A stretch of 64,000 bases of DNA from Chamaelirium japonicum. Lineage: Eukaryota; Streptophyta; Magnoliopsida; Liliales; Melanthiaceae. A program made the translations under genes and the position numbers. Under the pieces are notes generated by a model that saw only the letters and a program-made list of their open reading frames with translations, ran no database searches and was not told where the DNA came from. Positions 35,638-45,640 of the stretch are shown here, piece by piece (position 1 is the stretch's first letter; each line of letters opens with the position of its first letter). The stretch spans positions 763,554 to 827,553 of the forward strand of contig CANTAL010000022.1 in the NCBI GenBank assembly GCA_947650365.1, written 5' to 3'.

Positions 35638-36377
35638 TGTGACGGCCAAGATCCAATAGCCAATAGCCAAGACCCAAGACTCCTGAGGCTGGGATGCCAA
35701 GATGGATGAGATGAGGTGAGGTGAGGTGAGGTGTACAAGGCACGAGTTAGCTCCACATCGCCTGGAGAGAAGGAGATCATGAGCTACTTATATAATTTTT
35801 CCTACCAAATATAGAAAACGCATTTTAAAACCGTTCACCGCTACAGATTTCATAAGAACTCCATAATTAAGTGTGCTCGGGCGAGATCAGTACTAGGATG
35901 GGTGACCTCCCTGGGAAGTTCTCATGCGGGAACGGGCAAAGCGGACAATATCTTGTGTTTGGGGCGAATGTTACAAAATGGTATCAGAGTCGGTTCTCTT
36001 CGGGATGGGGGGTCTAACCTTACACGAGGATATATAACCCTAAGGGGGGTGGATTGTGACAGCCAAGATCCAATAGCCAAGAGCCAAGCCTCCTGAGACT
36101 GGTATGCCAAGATGGATGAAGTAAGGTGAGGTGTACAAGGCATGAGTTAGCCCCACATTACCTGGAGAGAAGGAGATTCTGAGCTACTTATATAATTTCT
36201 TCTCCCAAACATAGAAGACGCGTTTTAAAACCGTGCACCGTTACGAATTCCGTATGAACTCCATAGTTAAGCGTGCTTAGGCGAGATCAGTACTAGGATG
36301 GGTGACCTCCCTGGGAAGTTCACGTGCGGGCATGGGCAAAGCGGACAATATCTTGTGTGTTTGGGGCGGATGTTACA
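35638..36377 (+). mobile_element. Cassandra TRIM inside the LINE, 740 bp, TSD GAAGA
   Basis: LTRs at 35638-35975 and 36055-36377 flank a 79-bp centre with the tRNA-Met primer-binding site (TGGTATCAGAG from 35979) and a purine tract (aaggggggtgga). GAAGA is duplicated at 35633-35637 and 36378-36382, so it inserted between the endonuclease and reverse-transcriptase parts of the LINE. The 5S-like parts are at about 35831-35930 and 36231-36335. The LTRs differ at a moderate number of sites, so it is not very young. Structurally whole; it never encodes protein. Confidence 0.95.
35831..35930 (+). promoter_or_regulatory. 5S rRNA-like Pol III promoter region in Cassandra LTR
   Basis: It retains the 5S internal control regions: an A-box-like 'attaagtgtgctcgggcgag' and a C-box-like 'ggatgggtgacctccctggg'. 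This is the best kept of the five 5S-like stretches here (others near 28297, 28711, 36231, 58089 and, inverted, 58440). The flanks and ends differ from a true 5S gene. Confidence 0.8.
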
Positions 36378-39300
36378 GAAGAAGGCTACCTTTTAGATGA
36401 ATGCCGATGGAGTGCCAGGCCAGGATGTGCTACCAATTCTCTTCTTTCAGAAATATTGGTTGGTTGTGAACCAAGATATATGCACCTTCATCAAAGATTT
36501 CTTCGATTTGAAAACTTCACTGTACAGCATTAATTTATCTTGGATCATCCTTATTCCGATGTCTAATAGAGCAACTGGCTAGGTAACTTTTTACCTATCA
36601 GTCTTTCAAACTACATATATAAAAGCGTCACCAAAATCCTGACTAATAGATTGAGTGTAGTCATGGATAACCTCATCCACAGCTCCCAAACGACATTCAT
36701 TAAAGGTAGAAATATCTTACATATATGAGTTGCTTCAGCTCAAGATTTTATTTTTCATCTACTAGAAACAGGGGGAGGTGTCTTACTGAAACTTGATTTT
36801 GAGAAAGCCTTTGACAAGATGGATTGTAATTTACTCATCAAGTCCTTAATAGCTCGGAACTTCCCTTTTAATTTGATCAATATGATTTGGGACATTCTCT
36901 CTTTCTTCAAGTTCTCATGCCTACTCAACAATGCAAAGGAAAACTACTTCAAGATGGTCAGAGGCATTAAACAATGGTGCCCTCTCTCACCCTATCTCTT
37001 CATTCTTATTGTGGACATCTTTGATGCTATTCTAAAAAGATCGGCTTCCACAAATTTGTTGTAAGGTATTGGGGATGACTCTTGGAGAGTGAATAACCTT
37101 TACTTTGTGGACGATACCTTACTGTTGTGTGAAGCAGACCTCACACAAGTGGTGACCTTGAAAATCATCTTATATGGATTTGAACTTTGCTCCGGTCTAA
37201 AAATCAACTTCAACAAGAGCTCTTTACACTATTTGGGATGCACTACGAAGCTTGGAGATTGTCTAACCAAAGCTCTCAATTGCAAGTTAGGCAAACTTTA
37301 TGCCAAATATCTGGGCCTTCCCCTTAATGACAAAAAGATGGCTAAACAATAGTGGTTCACGATCATTCAAATAATTAAGAAAAGACTCATTGGATGGAAA
37401 GATAAGCACCTTTCTATACGAGATCGCCTCACTCGTATTAATTCATTGATTTTGGCTATGCCATATTATATTATGAGTTTTTACTATTTCCCGACGTGGG
37501 TTATTCAGATTAAGACAAAGATTCTTGTGGAAAGAGGCAGAAGGAAACTCGGGCGCTTATCACCTTATGAAGTCGAATAAAGTGTGTTCTCCCAAAACAA
37601 GTGGTGGACTTGGTGTTCTTAATATCAGATATTATAACACGGCCTCTCTGAGCAAGTGGTGGTGGCGCCTATAATCAGCTACATGAGACAAATGGAAAGA
37701 CATTATGAAGTACAGATACTTCAGGAGATACTCTCCTTTCCAACTACGTTACAGGATCTCCGGCAAACTTTTACCTATTTGGAGAGGTGTTGTAAAGGTT
37801 AAAGAAGTTTATCGTTGGGAAAACAAATTTATTTTGGAGAATGACATGAAGATTCGATTTTTGGAAGACAATTGAATTGGTGACCAACATCGTAATATTG
37901 TATTTTCTGAACTTTATGCTCTAGTTAGATTCAAAGAAGTTAGCATAAGATCACATGTCTCAATATACGGAGCAAGCACCATCTGGAGACCTATGTTCAT
38001 GAGGAGAATCACAGGAGATCTCGAGAAGAAGCTAGAAGCCTATATTCTATACTCTCCCAATTCTCCATCACTGACACCACATACTCCTATTCTTGGAGAA
38101 TCAACTCCTCCGAAAAGTTTTCCATTAACTCGCTTTATAAGCTAATGAATGGCGGGATTGCTTCCAGCAAGTCAGAGAAGATCTTTTGGAAGGCCAAGGT
38201 CTCCTCAAAAATAAAAATCTTCATGTGTCTTGCAGAGCAAGATAAAATCCTTACGAAGGTTAACTTGGCCAAATGAAAATACCTAGGTACACATGACCTT
38301 CTTTGCTCTCTTTGTAGCGGAGCCAAAGAGACTTCTGTGGGTGCAAAAATTATATCGGACCAGACCAGACCCATATGGGTCCGCGCAACGGCCCAACTAG
38401 GCAAGCCCAGGCACAGGATTAGTGCCACCTTAGTATTGCCATATCATCACTGTCATATTAGCACATGCTTCATCTATGAAAGAACCCCTATGACCTACAG
38501 AAAAAGGGTTGGTTAGTCATTCAATCAGAGGAGAGGATTCCAGATCCTGAGCCAGAGCTCTCTTTTCTTCTTGCTCTCTTCTAGTTGCTCCGTGCAACTC
38601 TACTGTACGAAGCTTCTCTTGGCCCATCGAGAGAATGCTCACCCCTTATTTACTCATATTATAGTGGGGATTAGGTGGCACATCTCGTCCGGAGACATAG
38701 ATTGCAAGATCAAACTTCGACAACAACTCTCTGTGTTATTTTTCTCTCGAGTTTCTAATCACCACAACATATAATCCATCTAATTCAATCAAGAATTGTG
38801 GGGCGAGATCTCTGATCAAGACGGCATAAAAATTTCTCCCACAACTTCGTGCCACATCATCCTATTATGCAGTTTCGTGAGACCTATTTGGGACCTGATG
38901 AAAATCACTCTTCATATCAAGGGCATTCGACTTCAATTCCATCCCTTTGGATACTGTAGAGAAAAAAAATAGTTAGTCAGGACCATAGGAAGATCGATTT
39001 GGGATATTATAGTGATGGTCATTGCATGGAACATCTAGTTAGAGTGCAATAGAATCGTCTTCCAGCAATCTTCCACCCCACAATCGGAATTGATCCGCAT
39101 AATCAAAAGTACGCTAGAGCTTTGGAGCACTACCCTAGCTGATCCTTTAAAATTTAGTCTGCTGGATCGTATTGCTAGCTTCTGATTTATGTCCTTGTTT
39201 TTTAGAGTTTGCTTTCATTTCTATCATGTGATTAACTTTGTTATTATTTATATACTAGTTGGGGTCTAGGCCAAACCCCACCCTCCCTCCCACCCTAGAA

Positions 39301-40070
39301 GGATTTCTGAAAAAAAAAAGTTAGATGCCAATAGGGTTTTGGGTATGGGTATTGAGATACCCATACCCATGCCCGGATGTTAATTGAGTAGAGTTCCTAT
39401 ACCCACACGCTACCCTAACCTTGTTTTGGGTACAAATCTATACCCATACCCAATGTTATGGGTAGGGGTGGATCCGAACCCGACCAGCCCAACCCGAATA
39501 ATGGACAAGCATGGACAAAGCTAGTTAAAAACTTGGACAGATTTGGACAAAAAAATGTCAACCCGATTTCAATTTGGACGGGTTTGGGCACCGGTCTTCC
39601 CAACCCGAGGAACCCAAGTATAGTGGCATACTTGCATCCCGTGGAATTCATAATATTTCTATGCTTTGGTAGTTTTCTTTATGCAAATCAAAGATTACCT
39701 GTTTGATGTTGAATACTAAAAATTTGTTTGAAATATATGAGGATATAGATTTGAGTTTATGTTTTCTTTATGCAAATTAAATATATGTTGGTTTTTTAAT
39801 GCAAATCAAAGATCTGTTGGTTATTTTTTTCCAATCTATTTATGTTTCACAAGTATTTCTAATTGGGCAACCCGCCCAACTCCTCCATGTTTTTGCAAAT
39901 TGGGTAACCCGAGCAACTTGAATGGGCAAGCATGGATTGGGCTTCCACGGGCAAAACGGGTTAGGGTTTTTTTAAATCAGGTTGGGCACGGGTAGACCCT
40001 TCAACCCACCCAAGTCCCACCCTCAGTTACAGTGGGTTTTTCGGAGTCCGTTGCCACTCCTAGGGTAGAA

Positions 40071-40759
40071 GGAAATTTTTGGCATTGTGCGGCCAACTCG
40101 CGCACGTGGAGAAGTAAACTGAAATAGGGGAATAAACACTTGGAGGTAAGAAGATTTAGACAAAAATAACCTCTGCAAATCGGAACTCTAATATTATGTT
40201 AAGTTACCATTTCACCCGGGGGCATACCAATAGTGAGATGGGGCTCTAAGGACCTTTCCCCTTTCCCCATTTCCTTTCCTTCTTTCTTTCGTTGTGGCGG
40301 TCTTGAATAGGTCATTGACCTCGCCCCTGCATGCTTTCGTCGGCTTGCGGTCTCGGCGTGGATGCCGGCTCCGGCTCAGCGTTGCGTGGAGGCTCGTCAG
40401 AGGTCTTGACGACTCGTGGTGATGTGGCCCCTTTCCCTGGCTTGTCTGTGTTTTTTTTTGTTTTGGGTTATGTTATGTGGTCCTGCCGAAGTGCGGCGGT
40501 TGCTGGGGGTACCGTCGGTGAGCGGTGGTGGATGGTTCAGTGAGCTAAGAGAACAGTAGGAAAGACTGAACTCCAAGAACATTCAATACCTATAGCCTGA
40601 GATGTAGAGGCTAATCAGTGAACCGCACACATGATTAGCCGAATACGGTATCAACTGAAATTGAACTCCACAGAAATTTATGGGCTCTTTGAGTGTGATG
40701 TGAGACTAGTCATCTGAAGACCCCCTACTTTCATGAGAAAGGGAATGTTATTTGTTTGC
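40071..40759. other. No gene recognised
   Basis: A GC-rich patch (40310-40540) recalls the A-tailed retroposon family in base composition ('gcggcggttgctgggggtacc') but without clear ends. Confidence 0.35.
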
Positions 40760-40767
40760 CCAAAAAT

Positions 40768-40940
40768 TAGTGCTGGCAATGGGTCGGGTCGGGTCAGGTC
40801 GGATCGTGTTCGTGTCATGTCCAAAACCCCTAAACTCGGATCTGACCCATTTAACTAATCGTGTCAAGATCCTAAACCTGTATCCGACCCGTTTATAAAC
40901 GGGTAGACCCAGTAAGACCCGCTTAAATTTGCACTGACCG

Positions 40941-40998
<58 letters not shown>

Positions 40999-41337
40999 GT
41001 AACCGGGGCGAAGCCGACAATCGTGTGCAGCCGATCATCGGTGCCCCGACGTCCAATCTCTGGTGTCATGTAGTCCAACGCCCCCGATCCGACCCCGGTC
41101 CAGCCGACGGCCGACGCCCCCGACCTAGGTCCACCCGACGTCTGACGCCCTGTCGCTCGATTCCCCAATCTTTGTGCCCCGACACCTGACCTCCGGTGCT
41201 TGTCACTGACGCCGATCGCTCCAATTCTGCCTCGGTCGACCCCGATTGCCGGCTTCCCCGTCATCCCGATCGCTGGCCCACCATTTCGGAGCCCAACCGG
41301 CTCCGACCGGCCATCCTCCACCTTCACCCCCCCCCCC

Positions 41338-41372
<35 letters not shown>

Positions 41373-41672
41373 AACACGCGCCCGTGTGCACGCCCCCCAC
41401 CCCCCCAAACCGCCTGCACGGTTGCACACCGACTAACAATCACCATCTCTCTCTCTCTCTCTCTCTCTCCTAATCATAGCTGTCCGTTGAACCCATCACA
41501 CACTGTGATTTTTAAACGGGTCAAACAGGACAGAGACAAAATCCAAACCCGGCCCATTTACTAAATGAGTTAGTCGTGTCGACCGTTTACGACCTGAATC
41601 TGTTTAACCCATATCTGAACCCGCTAATTTCGTGTCGGATCTGCCGTGTCAAGTCCAAAATTGCCAGCCCTA
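40768..41672. mobile_element. hAT element, 905 bp, TSD CCAAAAAT
   Basis: Ends TAGTGCTGGCAAT and ATTGCCAGCCCTA. Perfect duplication CCAAAAAT at 40760-40767 and 41673-41680. Family motifs (gggtcgggtcgggtcagg, cccatttaactaatcgtgtc) lie near both ends. The middle (40944-41470) is different: a (GA)24 tract, GC-rich DNA, then CT and CA tracts. No transposase. The unusual middle may be captured DNA. Confidence 0.92.
40944..40991. repeat. (GA)n microsatellite within a hAT element
   Basis: About 24 GA repeats. Mirror-like (CT)n/(CA)n tracts occur at 41339-41372 and 41446-41469 of the same element. Confidence 0.95.
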
Positions 41673-42017
41673 CCAAAAATATTTAATGTTCAGAAGAAAA
41701 AAAAACACAGGGCACTGCTCATGTTTAGTAGGCTCTTTGTTGGTGGGACTCCATGATGGGGTTCATGCTTCACCACTCCTTGGACCCATGTCATCAATGT
41801 GAACAAGGAAATAGTTTCCCATCCTTATCTTTGGAATCCATGATACGTGTCACATGCTCACAAGCAATGTTGTTCTTATGTGATTTTGTGAAGCAATTGT
41901 GAGTGCCCTTCCCTTAGGCCTCCACTAACATTAGATTCAACCCGAGAGATTAGTCCGAGCCTGAAGTGGGCCATTGTCATAAACGTTTCCAGACACCCAC
42001 CGATCTAAAAAGAAAAA

Positions 42018-42110
42018 TGTTATATTTGTTGGTTGATAATAGTCCCACATTATCTAGGGGTGGAGGTTTTCGGTCTTTACCAATGCCAGCTCTGATACTA
42101 AGTTACTAAT
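42018..42110 (-). mobile_element. TRIM-like LTR junction remnant
   Basis: The minus strand reads TAGTATCAGAGCTGGC (42085-42100), a tRNA-Met primer-binding site. About 25-40 bp on comes a second LTR-like end with 'agataatgtgggac' and 'aatataaca'. The very short centre fits a TRIM. The boundaries of the LTRs were not settled. Confidence 0.4.
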
Positions 42111-42287
42111 CTTGTGTCCCCTCAAAACCGATTATGAGAAAGAGGGGACAACATGTTTATGAAGACGAAACTCCCGCCCTTATCCATTGGATTTTTTATT
42201 TCATGATTTCTCAAAATTCTGATAAATCTGCACTATTAACTTATAAATAGCAATTATCTTTCTATGTCAGCTGTTATCTCATTATAG

Positions 42288-42556
42288 TTTCCAACTGATA
42301 GCTTAGTTGGTAAGACATACGCAACATACGGCATTGGCCAAGGGCTCGAATAAGTGCTATACAGCATATTTCCTCTTGCTCTGTAGTGGAGGACCTTTCT
42401 CTTGTCTTTGTGGTGAGCTTTCTTACCTGTGGTGTTATTAAAAATCACAATAACTCCCTCGTTGCTATGGCGACTTTCGATCTTTGGTTTATATTGTGCC
42501 GGCGCACTGACATGTGATATGCTGACCACTATTGTGGTCCCTTCAAAAAAAATATA
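42288..42556 (+). mobile_element. tRNA-derived SINE, about 265 bp
   Basis: The head has an A box (gatagcttagttggtaagac) and, about 35 nt later, a B box (gggctcgaata), as in a tRNA gene. A non-tRNA body and an A-rich end (cttcaaaaaaaatata) follow. The tRNA part does not fold as an intact tRNA by eye. No target duplication found. Confidence 0.6.
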
Positions 42557-43235
42557 TCACATTTTAATGCATGTGGATGAGTATTTCTTTCACTGATTTA
42601 TGTAAAAATTTAAATGTATTTTCTTGTCTTCATATTCTCTAGTTTCATTAGTTTTTGAAAAATCAAAGATAAACCCTTAAACCATCTTAGGCTTTGTTCT
42701 TCTCATCTCTCCTCACTTAAGAAAACGAAGATGACTTCCACTAACTAACATTTGCGTTGCCTTCATTTACTCTCCCTTTTCCTTGTTCTTATGAGAGAAA
42801 AAATTAAGCTAGAAAATTAATTTTGTCAGTTTATTTTCACCCGATTTTTTAAAAAAATGATACTTTCGTTTAAACTAGAGAGAAAATGAAGTAGACCCAT
42901 TGGGAGGAAATAAAGGCCGCAAGTGAATTCATTTCCACCGACTTAAAATGAAAAGAGCAATAGAAACAGAAATAAAGTCAGGAGGTGGATCCATTTCTGC
43001 CGGGACCGTGTCAGTTGTCGTGCAATGGATTGGGCTACGTGGCGAGAGCCACTCGAAGCCGGGGATCGGCATGCCGGCCATTGACCCACACATAACCCCC
43101 ATAAGGAGGCATTGTGATCTCTAAGGGTCACCTCCTCTCATGAAGAGCATATCTCTCGACTCAAATCAAGCTATCGTGTCCATACTGTATAAGGAGATAT
43201 CATCTGGTTGGGCAACTAGGAGGCATATTAGTTTA
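42557..43235. other. No gene recognised
   Basis: AT-rich DNA with short open frames lacking any known domain. Confidence 0.45.
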
Positions 43236-43478
43236 GGGTAAATTACACTTTGCCCCCTAAAGTTTATCTAAAAAAGATTTAACCCCGCATATAGTTAGAA
43301 ACTACAATTTGCCTCCTTCAAATCAGATAAAAATTACCAAACGATGAAATTAAGTAGTTGACAAAAGGGGGTATCGTGCTAACATTTCAAACTTTAGAGA
43401 CCGATTTGGAACAAAATAAACAAAGAGGGGTTAAGTGCTTTTGAGCTAAACTTTAGGGGGGCAAAGTGTAATTTACCC
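43236..43478. mobile_element. Mutator-like MITE, 243 bp
   Basis: Ends GGGTAAATTACACTTTGCC and GGCAAAGTGTAATTTACCC. Flanks attagttta and attaatcta (7 of 9 alike). It has the same orientation and core as the MITE half of the 436-bp array units. Confidence 0.82.
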
Positions 43479-43817
43479 ATTAATCTATGTACATGGAACA
43501 CATGGGGGGGAAGATTAGGTCCTAAATTAGGGTGGCAGTTAAAGGGAGAATCATGATGGAGATTATAATAGGATTCACTAGAAGGTCAAGGCCAATCCAT
43601 GAGCCTAATCCCTTTGATTAGTGTTTGTGCTTAAAAAGCTCAAATACCAAACGCAGATTCCCGAATCCTTGAGTTGGTAGACCCATTGAAGCAAAGTTTG
43701 AATTTGTTTCACCCAGTAGCCCCACAGGGGCTCACACAGTGGACCTACCATGCTATTTTTTTCTTCTCCCTATGCTAGTGGTTTTTTGAGATTCCCTGTG
43801 CTGGCATCACTTGCCAC

Positions 43818-43820
<3 letters not shown>

Positions 43821-43890
<70 letters not shown>
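43821..43890. repeat. (GA)n microsatellite, 70 bp
   Basis: Thirty-five GA repeats directly followed by 'ctcgggtcgggttgag', a hAT-family-like stretch. Confidence 0.95.
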
Positions 43891-43895
<5 letters not shown>

Positions 43896-44145
43896 CTCGG
43901 GTCGGGTTGAGTTCAACACTAATCCAACCCTAAGTTACAAAATGTAAACCCTAACCCAATCCAGCCTGATAGAAAACCCAACCCGATGAGGCCAACCAAT
44001 CCAAATTGGCTCGGGTTGGGTTGGATCCTGGAAACGGAGTTTACCGTACCTATAGATATTATAAGCCTACTGCCATTTCATTGTAGCAGCTATAGTGAAC
44101 CGTCTCTCTCTCCCTTTTAAACAGGAATCCGTATTTTGTGCACGA

Positions 44146-44171
44146 GGGGGGGGGGAGGGGGGGGGGGGGGG
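44146..44171. repeat. G-rich tract G10-A-G15
   Basis: A near-pure G run; its length is uncertain for technical reasons. Confidence 0.8.
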
Positions 44172-44240
44172 ATAACTAATTTTATATAGTGTCCCTTTGA
44201 CTTGTTCCAATTAGCTGGATGTAATGTTGTGCGGGCCTAA

Positions 44241-44491
44241 GGGTCTGTTTGGTTGGAGGGAGTTGAAAACGGCGTGTTCCATCTCACGCGTGTTCTGCTA
44301 AAACAGCTGTTTGGTTTCGTGCGGAGGCTTCCGACCAGATGAGTTTCAACTTCTCCGTGGATTTTGATTGTATAGAAAACGCGTGAGTTTGTACCCCACG
44401 GTTTTTCAGGTGGAGTTCCAACTCAGTCCGATTGTACCCCATGCGTGAGTTGGAACACACCGGTTCCAACTCCCTCCAACCAAACAGACCC
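44241..44491. mobile_element. Tourist (PIF/Harbinger) MITE, 251 bp, TSD TAA
   Basis: Ends GGGTCTGTTTGGTTGGAGGG and CCCTCCAACCAAACAGACCC are perfect inverse copies. TAA flanks both sides (44238-44240 and 44492-44494). No coding capacity. Confidence 0.92.
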
Positions 44492-44804
44492 TAAGAGGGA
44501 CTTGGTCACTTGAGGTTGGTCATTCTATCTCCTTCGTTTTCGCAAAAAATCAAACAGGCAGTGAGATGCGAGGATTAGTGTCCGATGCTAAGATTATATG
44601 TCGGGTGAAATCCACCAGTTGGATTAGATATGATTGGTGAAACTTATATTACGCCATCCAACTGCTCCGGTTCTGGTTGCATCAGGTTGAACCCAAGACC
44701 TCAACCCTAACTTAATTCAATCCTAGCTCGGGTTGGTATTTCTCAACTCTATCCCAATCCCTATCATAACTTGGGTTGGGTCACGTCGGGTTCAGATTAG
44801 CCCA

Positions 44805-44807
<3 letters not shown>

Positions 44808-44887
<80 letters not shown>
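44808..44887. repeat. (GA)n microsatellite, 80 bp
   Basis: About 40 GA repeats, again directly after a 'gggttgggtcacgtcgggtt' hAT-like stretch. Confidence 0.95.
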
Positions 44888-44889
<2 letters not shown>

Positions 44890-45263
44890 TACCTGTGACA
44901 AACCAAAGTCAAATTGGGTGGTTAGCAATGTGAGACCAGCAACTACCTGAATGGTTGTTAGGATGAGCAACAACAGCCTTCTCTTTCGTTTGGGGGGCTG
45001 TAAGGGCTGAATTGCTTGAATGATTACCTCTTTGGGTAAAAATTTCAATTCTAGTCCGATCTTTATGTACATATTTGGCAGATAGTTATCATGCAGCACA
45101 TGTAAAGCAGTACTATTTATTGGATCCTAATGCTGCCCAAACTTTTTTTTTTTTTTTTTTTGTGTGAAAAACAACTGGAAACTAAGTCAATGCATGCTTT
45201 GAAAAAAAAGTACATCAGGATATGTCATGGTTAGTCAGAGCTAACATATCGGGAAAGACATAG

Positions 45264-45640
45264 CTATCCCATCGAATAGTGTGATCCGCACGCACCATTT
45301 GCCAGCACAGCTAACCAATTCGTAGCTTGATTGGTCTCACGATAGATGTGGTTGATCCGAACCCTACGGAGATTACGAAGGAGCTCACGTATATCTTGAC
45401 TAAGATAGTGATCCCCGCCACCGAGCCTTGCCCAGTTGATGACCATCCGGACTCGCCCTCCACCGAAATGCGTCTACCTGCATGAATGTTGATAGCCGTT
45501 CGAAGACCTTCCCACAAAGCTCTGACCTCCGCATTAATAACAGAAAACGATTGTAGAGGTATGGCGGCCGCACAAATGATTCACCCACCATGACCTCTGA
45601 TGATGTAACCTGCACCGGCTGCATCGTAATTGCATCCCAA
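45264..45640 (-). pseudogene. LINE RNase H domain fragment
   Basis: The minus strand, in more than one frame, gives ELCGKVFERLSTFMQ/ALWEGLRTAINIHAGRR, VEGESGWSS, and DIRELLRNLRRVRINHIYRE followed by TNQATNWLAVLANGA. This is the E-x-ALWEGL, VE-DS, HI-RE-N-AAD-LA order of plant LINE RNase H. Frame changes and Glu-for-Asp in VEGES show decay. No poly(A) or reverse transcriptase adjoins it. Confidence 0.65.

Larger units (their letters stand above)
34715..39320 (+). mobile_element. L1-type LINE, 5'-truncated, split by Cassandra
   Basis: The endonuclease C-terminal half is at about 34788-35100 (GGDFNIIRFSPEKTG, LGRLYTWSNN, RLDKFLVNDMW, SDHVPLL). Then RSREKWTALGDLNTSYFH (35397-35460), and after Cassandra the reverse transcriptase: LLKLDFEKAFDKMDC (about 36785), GIKQWCPLSPYLF (about 36964), FVDDTLLLCE (about 37103). 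The zinc-binding/WN-WLERN-like tail reaches 39160 and an A10 run closes it at 39310-39319. Several in-frame stops and frame changes show it is dead; ORF1 and the endonuclease N-terminus are missing. The first about 80 bp repeat two short downstream stretches. Sequence 38335-38870 fits the LINE poorly and may be another insertion. Confidence 0.85.
34607..40062. mobile_element. hAT element split by a nested LINE and Cassandra; TSD GGGTAGAA
   Basis: Left end TAGGGGTGGCAATGGG (34607), right end CCGTTGCCACTCCTA (40062). Perfect 8-bp duplication GGGTAGAA at 34599-34606 and 40063-40070. The hAT parts (about 34607-34714 and 39321-40062) are full of 'gggtatggg/acccatacc' and related motifs. The intervening 4.6 kb is a LINE, itself split by Cassandra. 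Without the guests the hAT would be roughly 850 bp. A second TAGGGGTGG at 39470 may be a further nested end. Confidence 0.85.

Noticed and set aside
42288-42360. tRNA gene
   Set aside because: A and B boxes are present but a cloverleaf is not evident and a SINE body with A-rich end follows.
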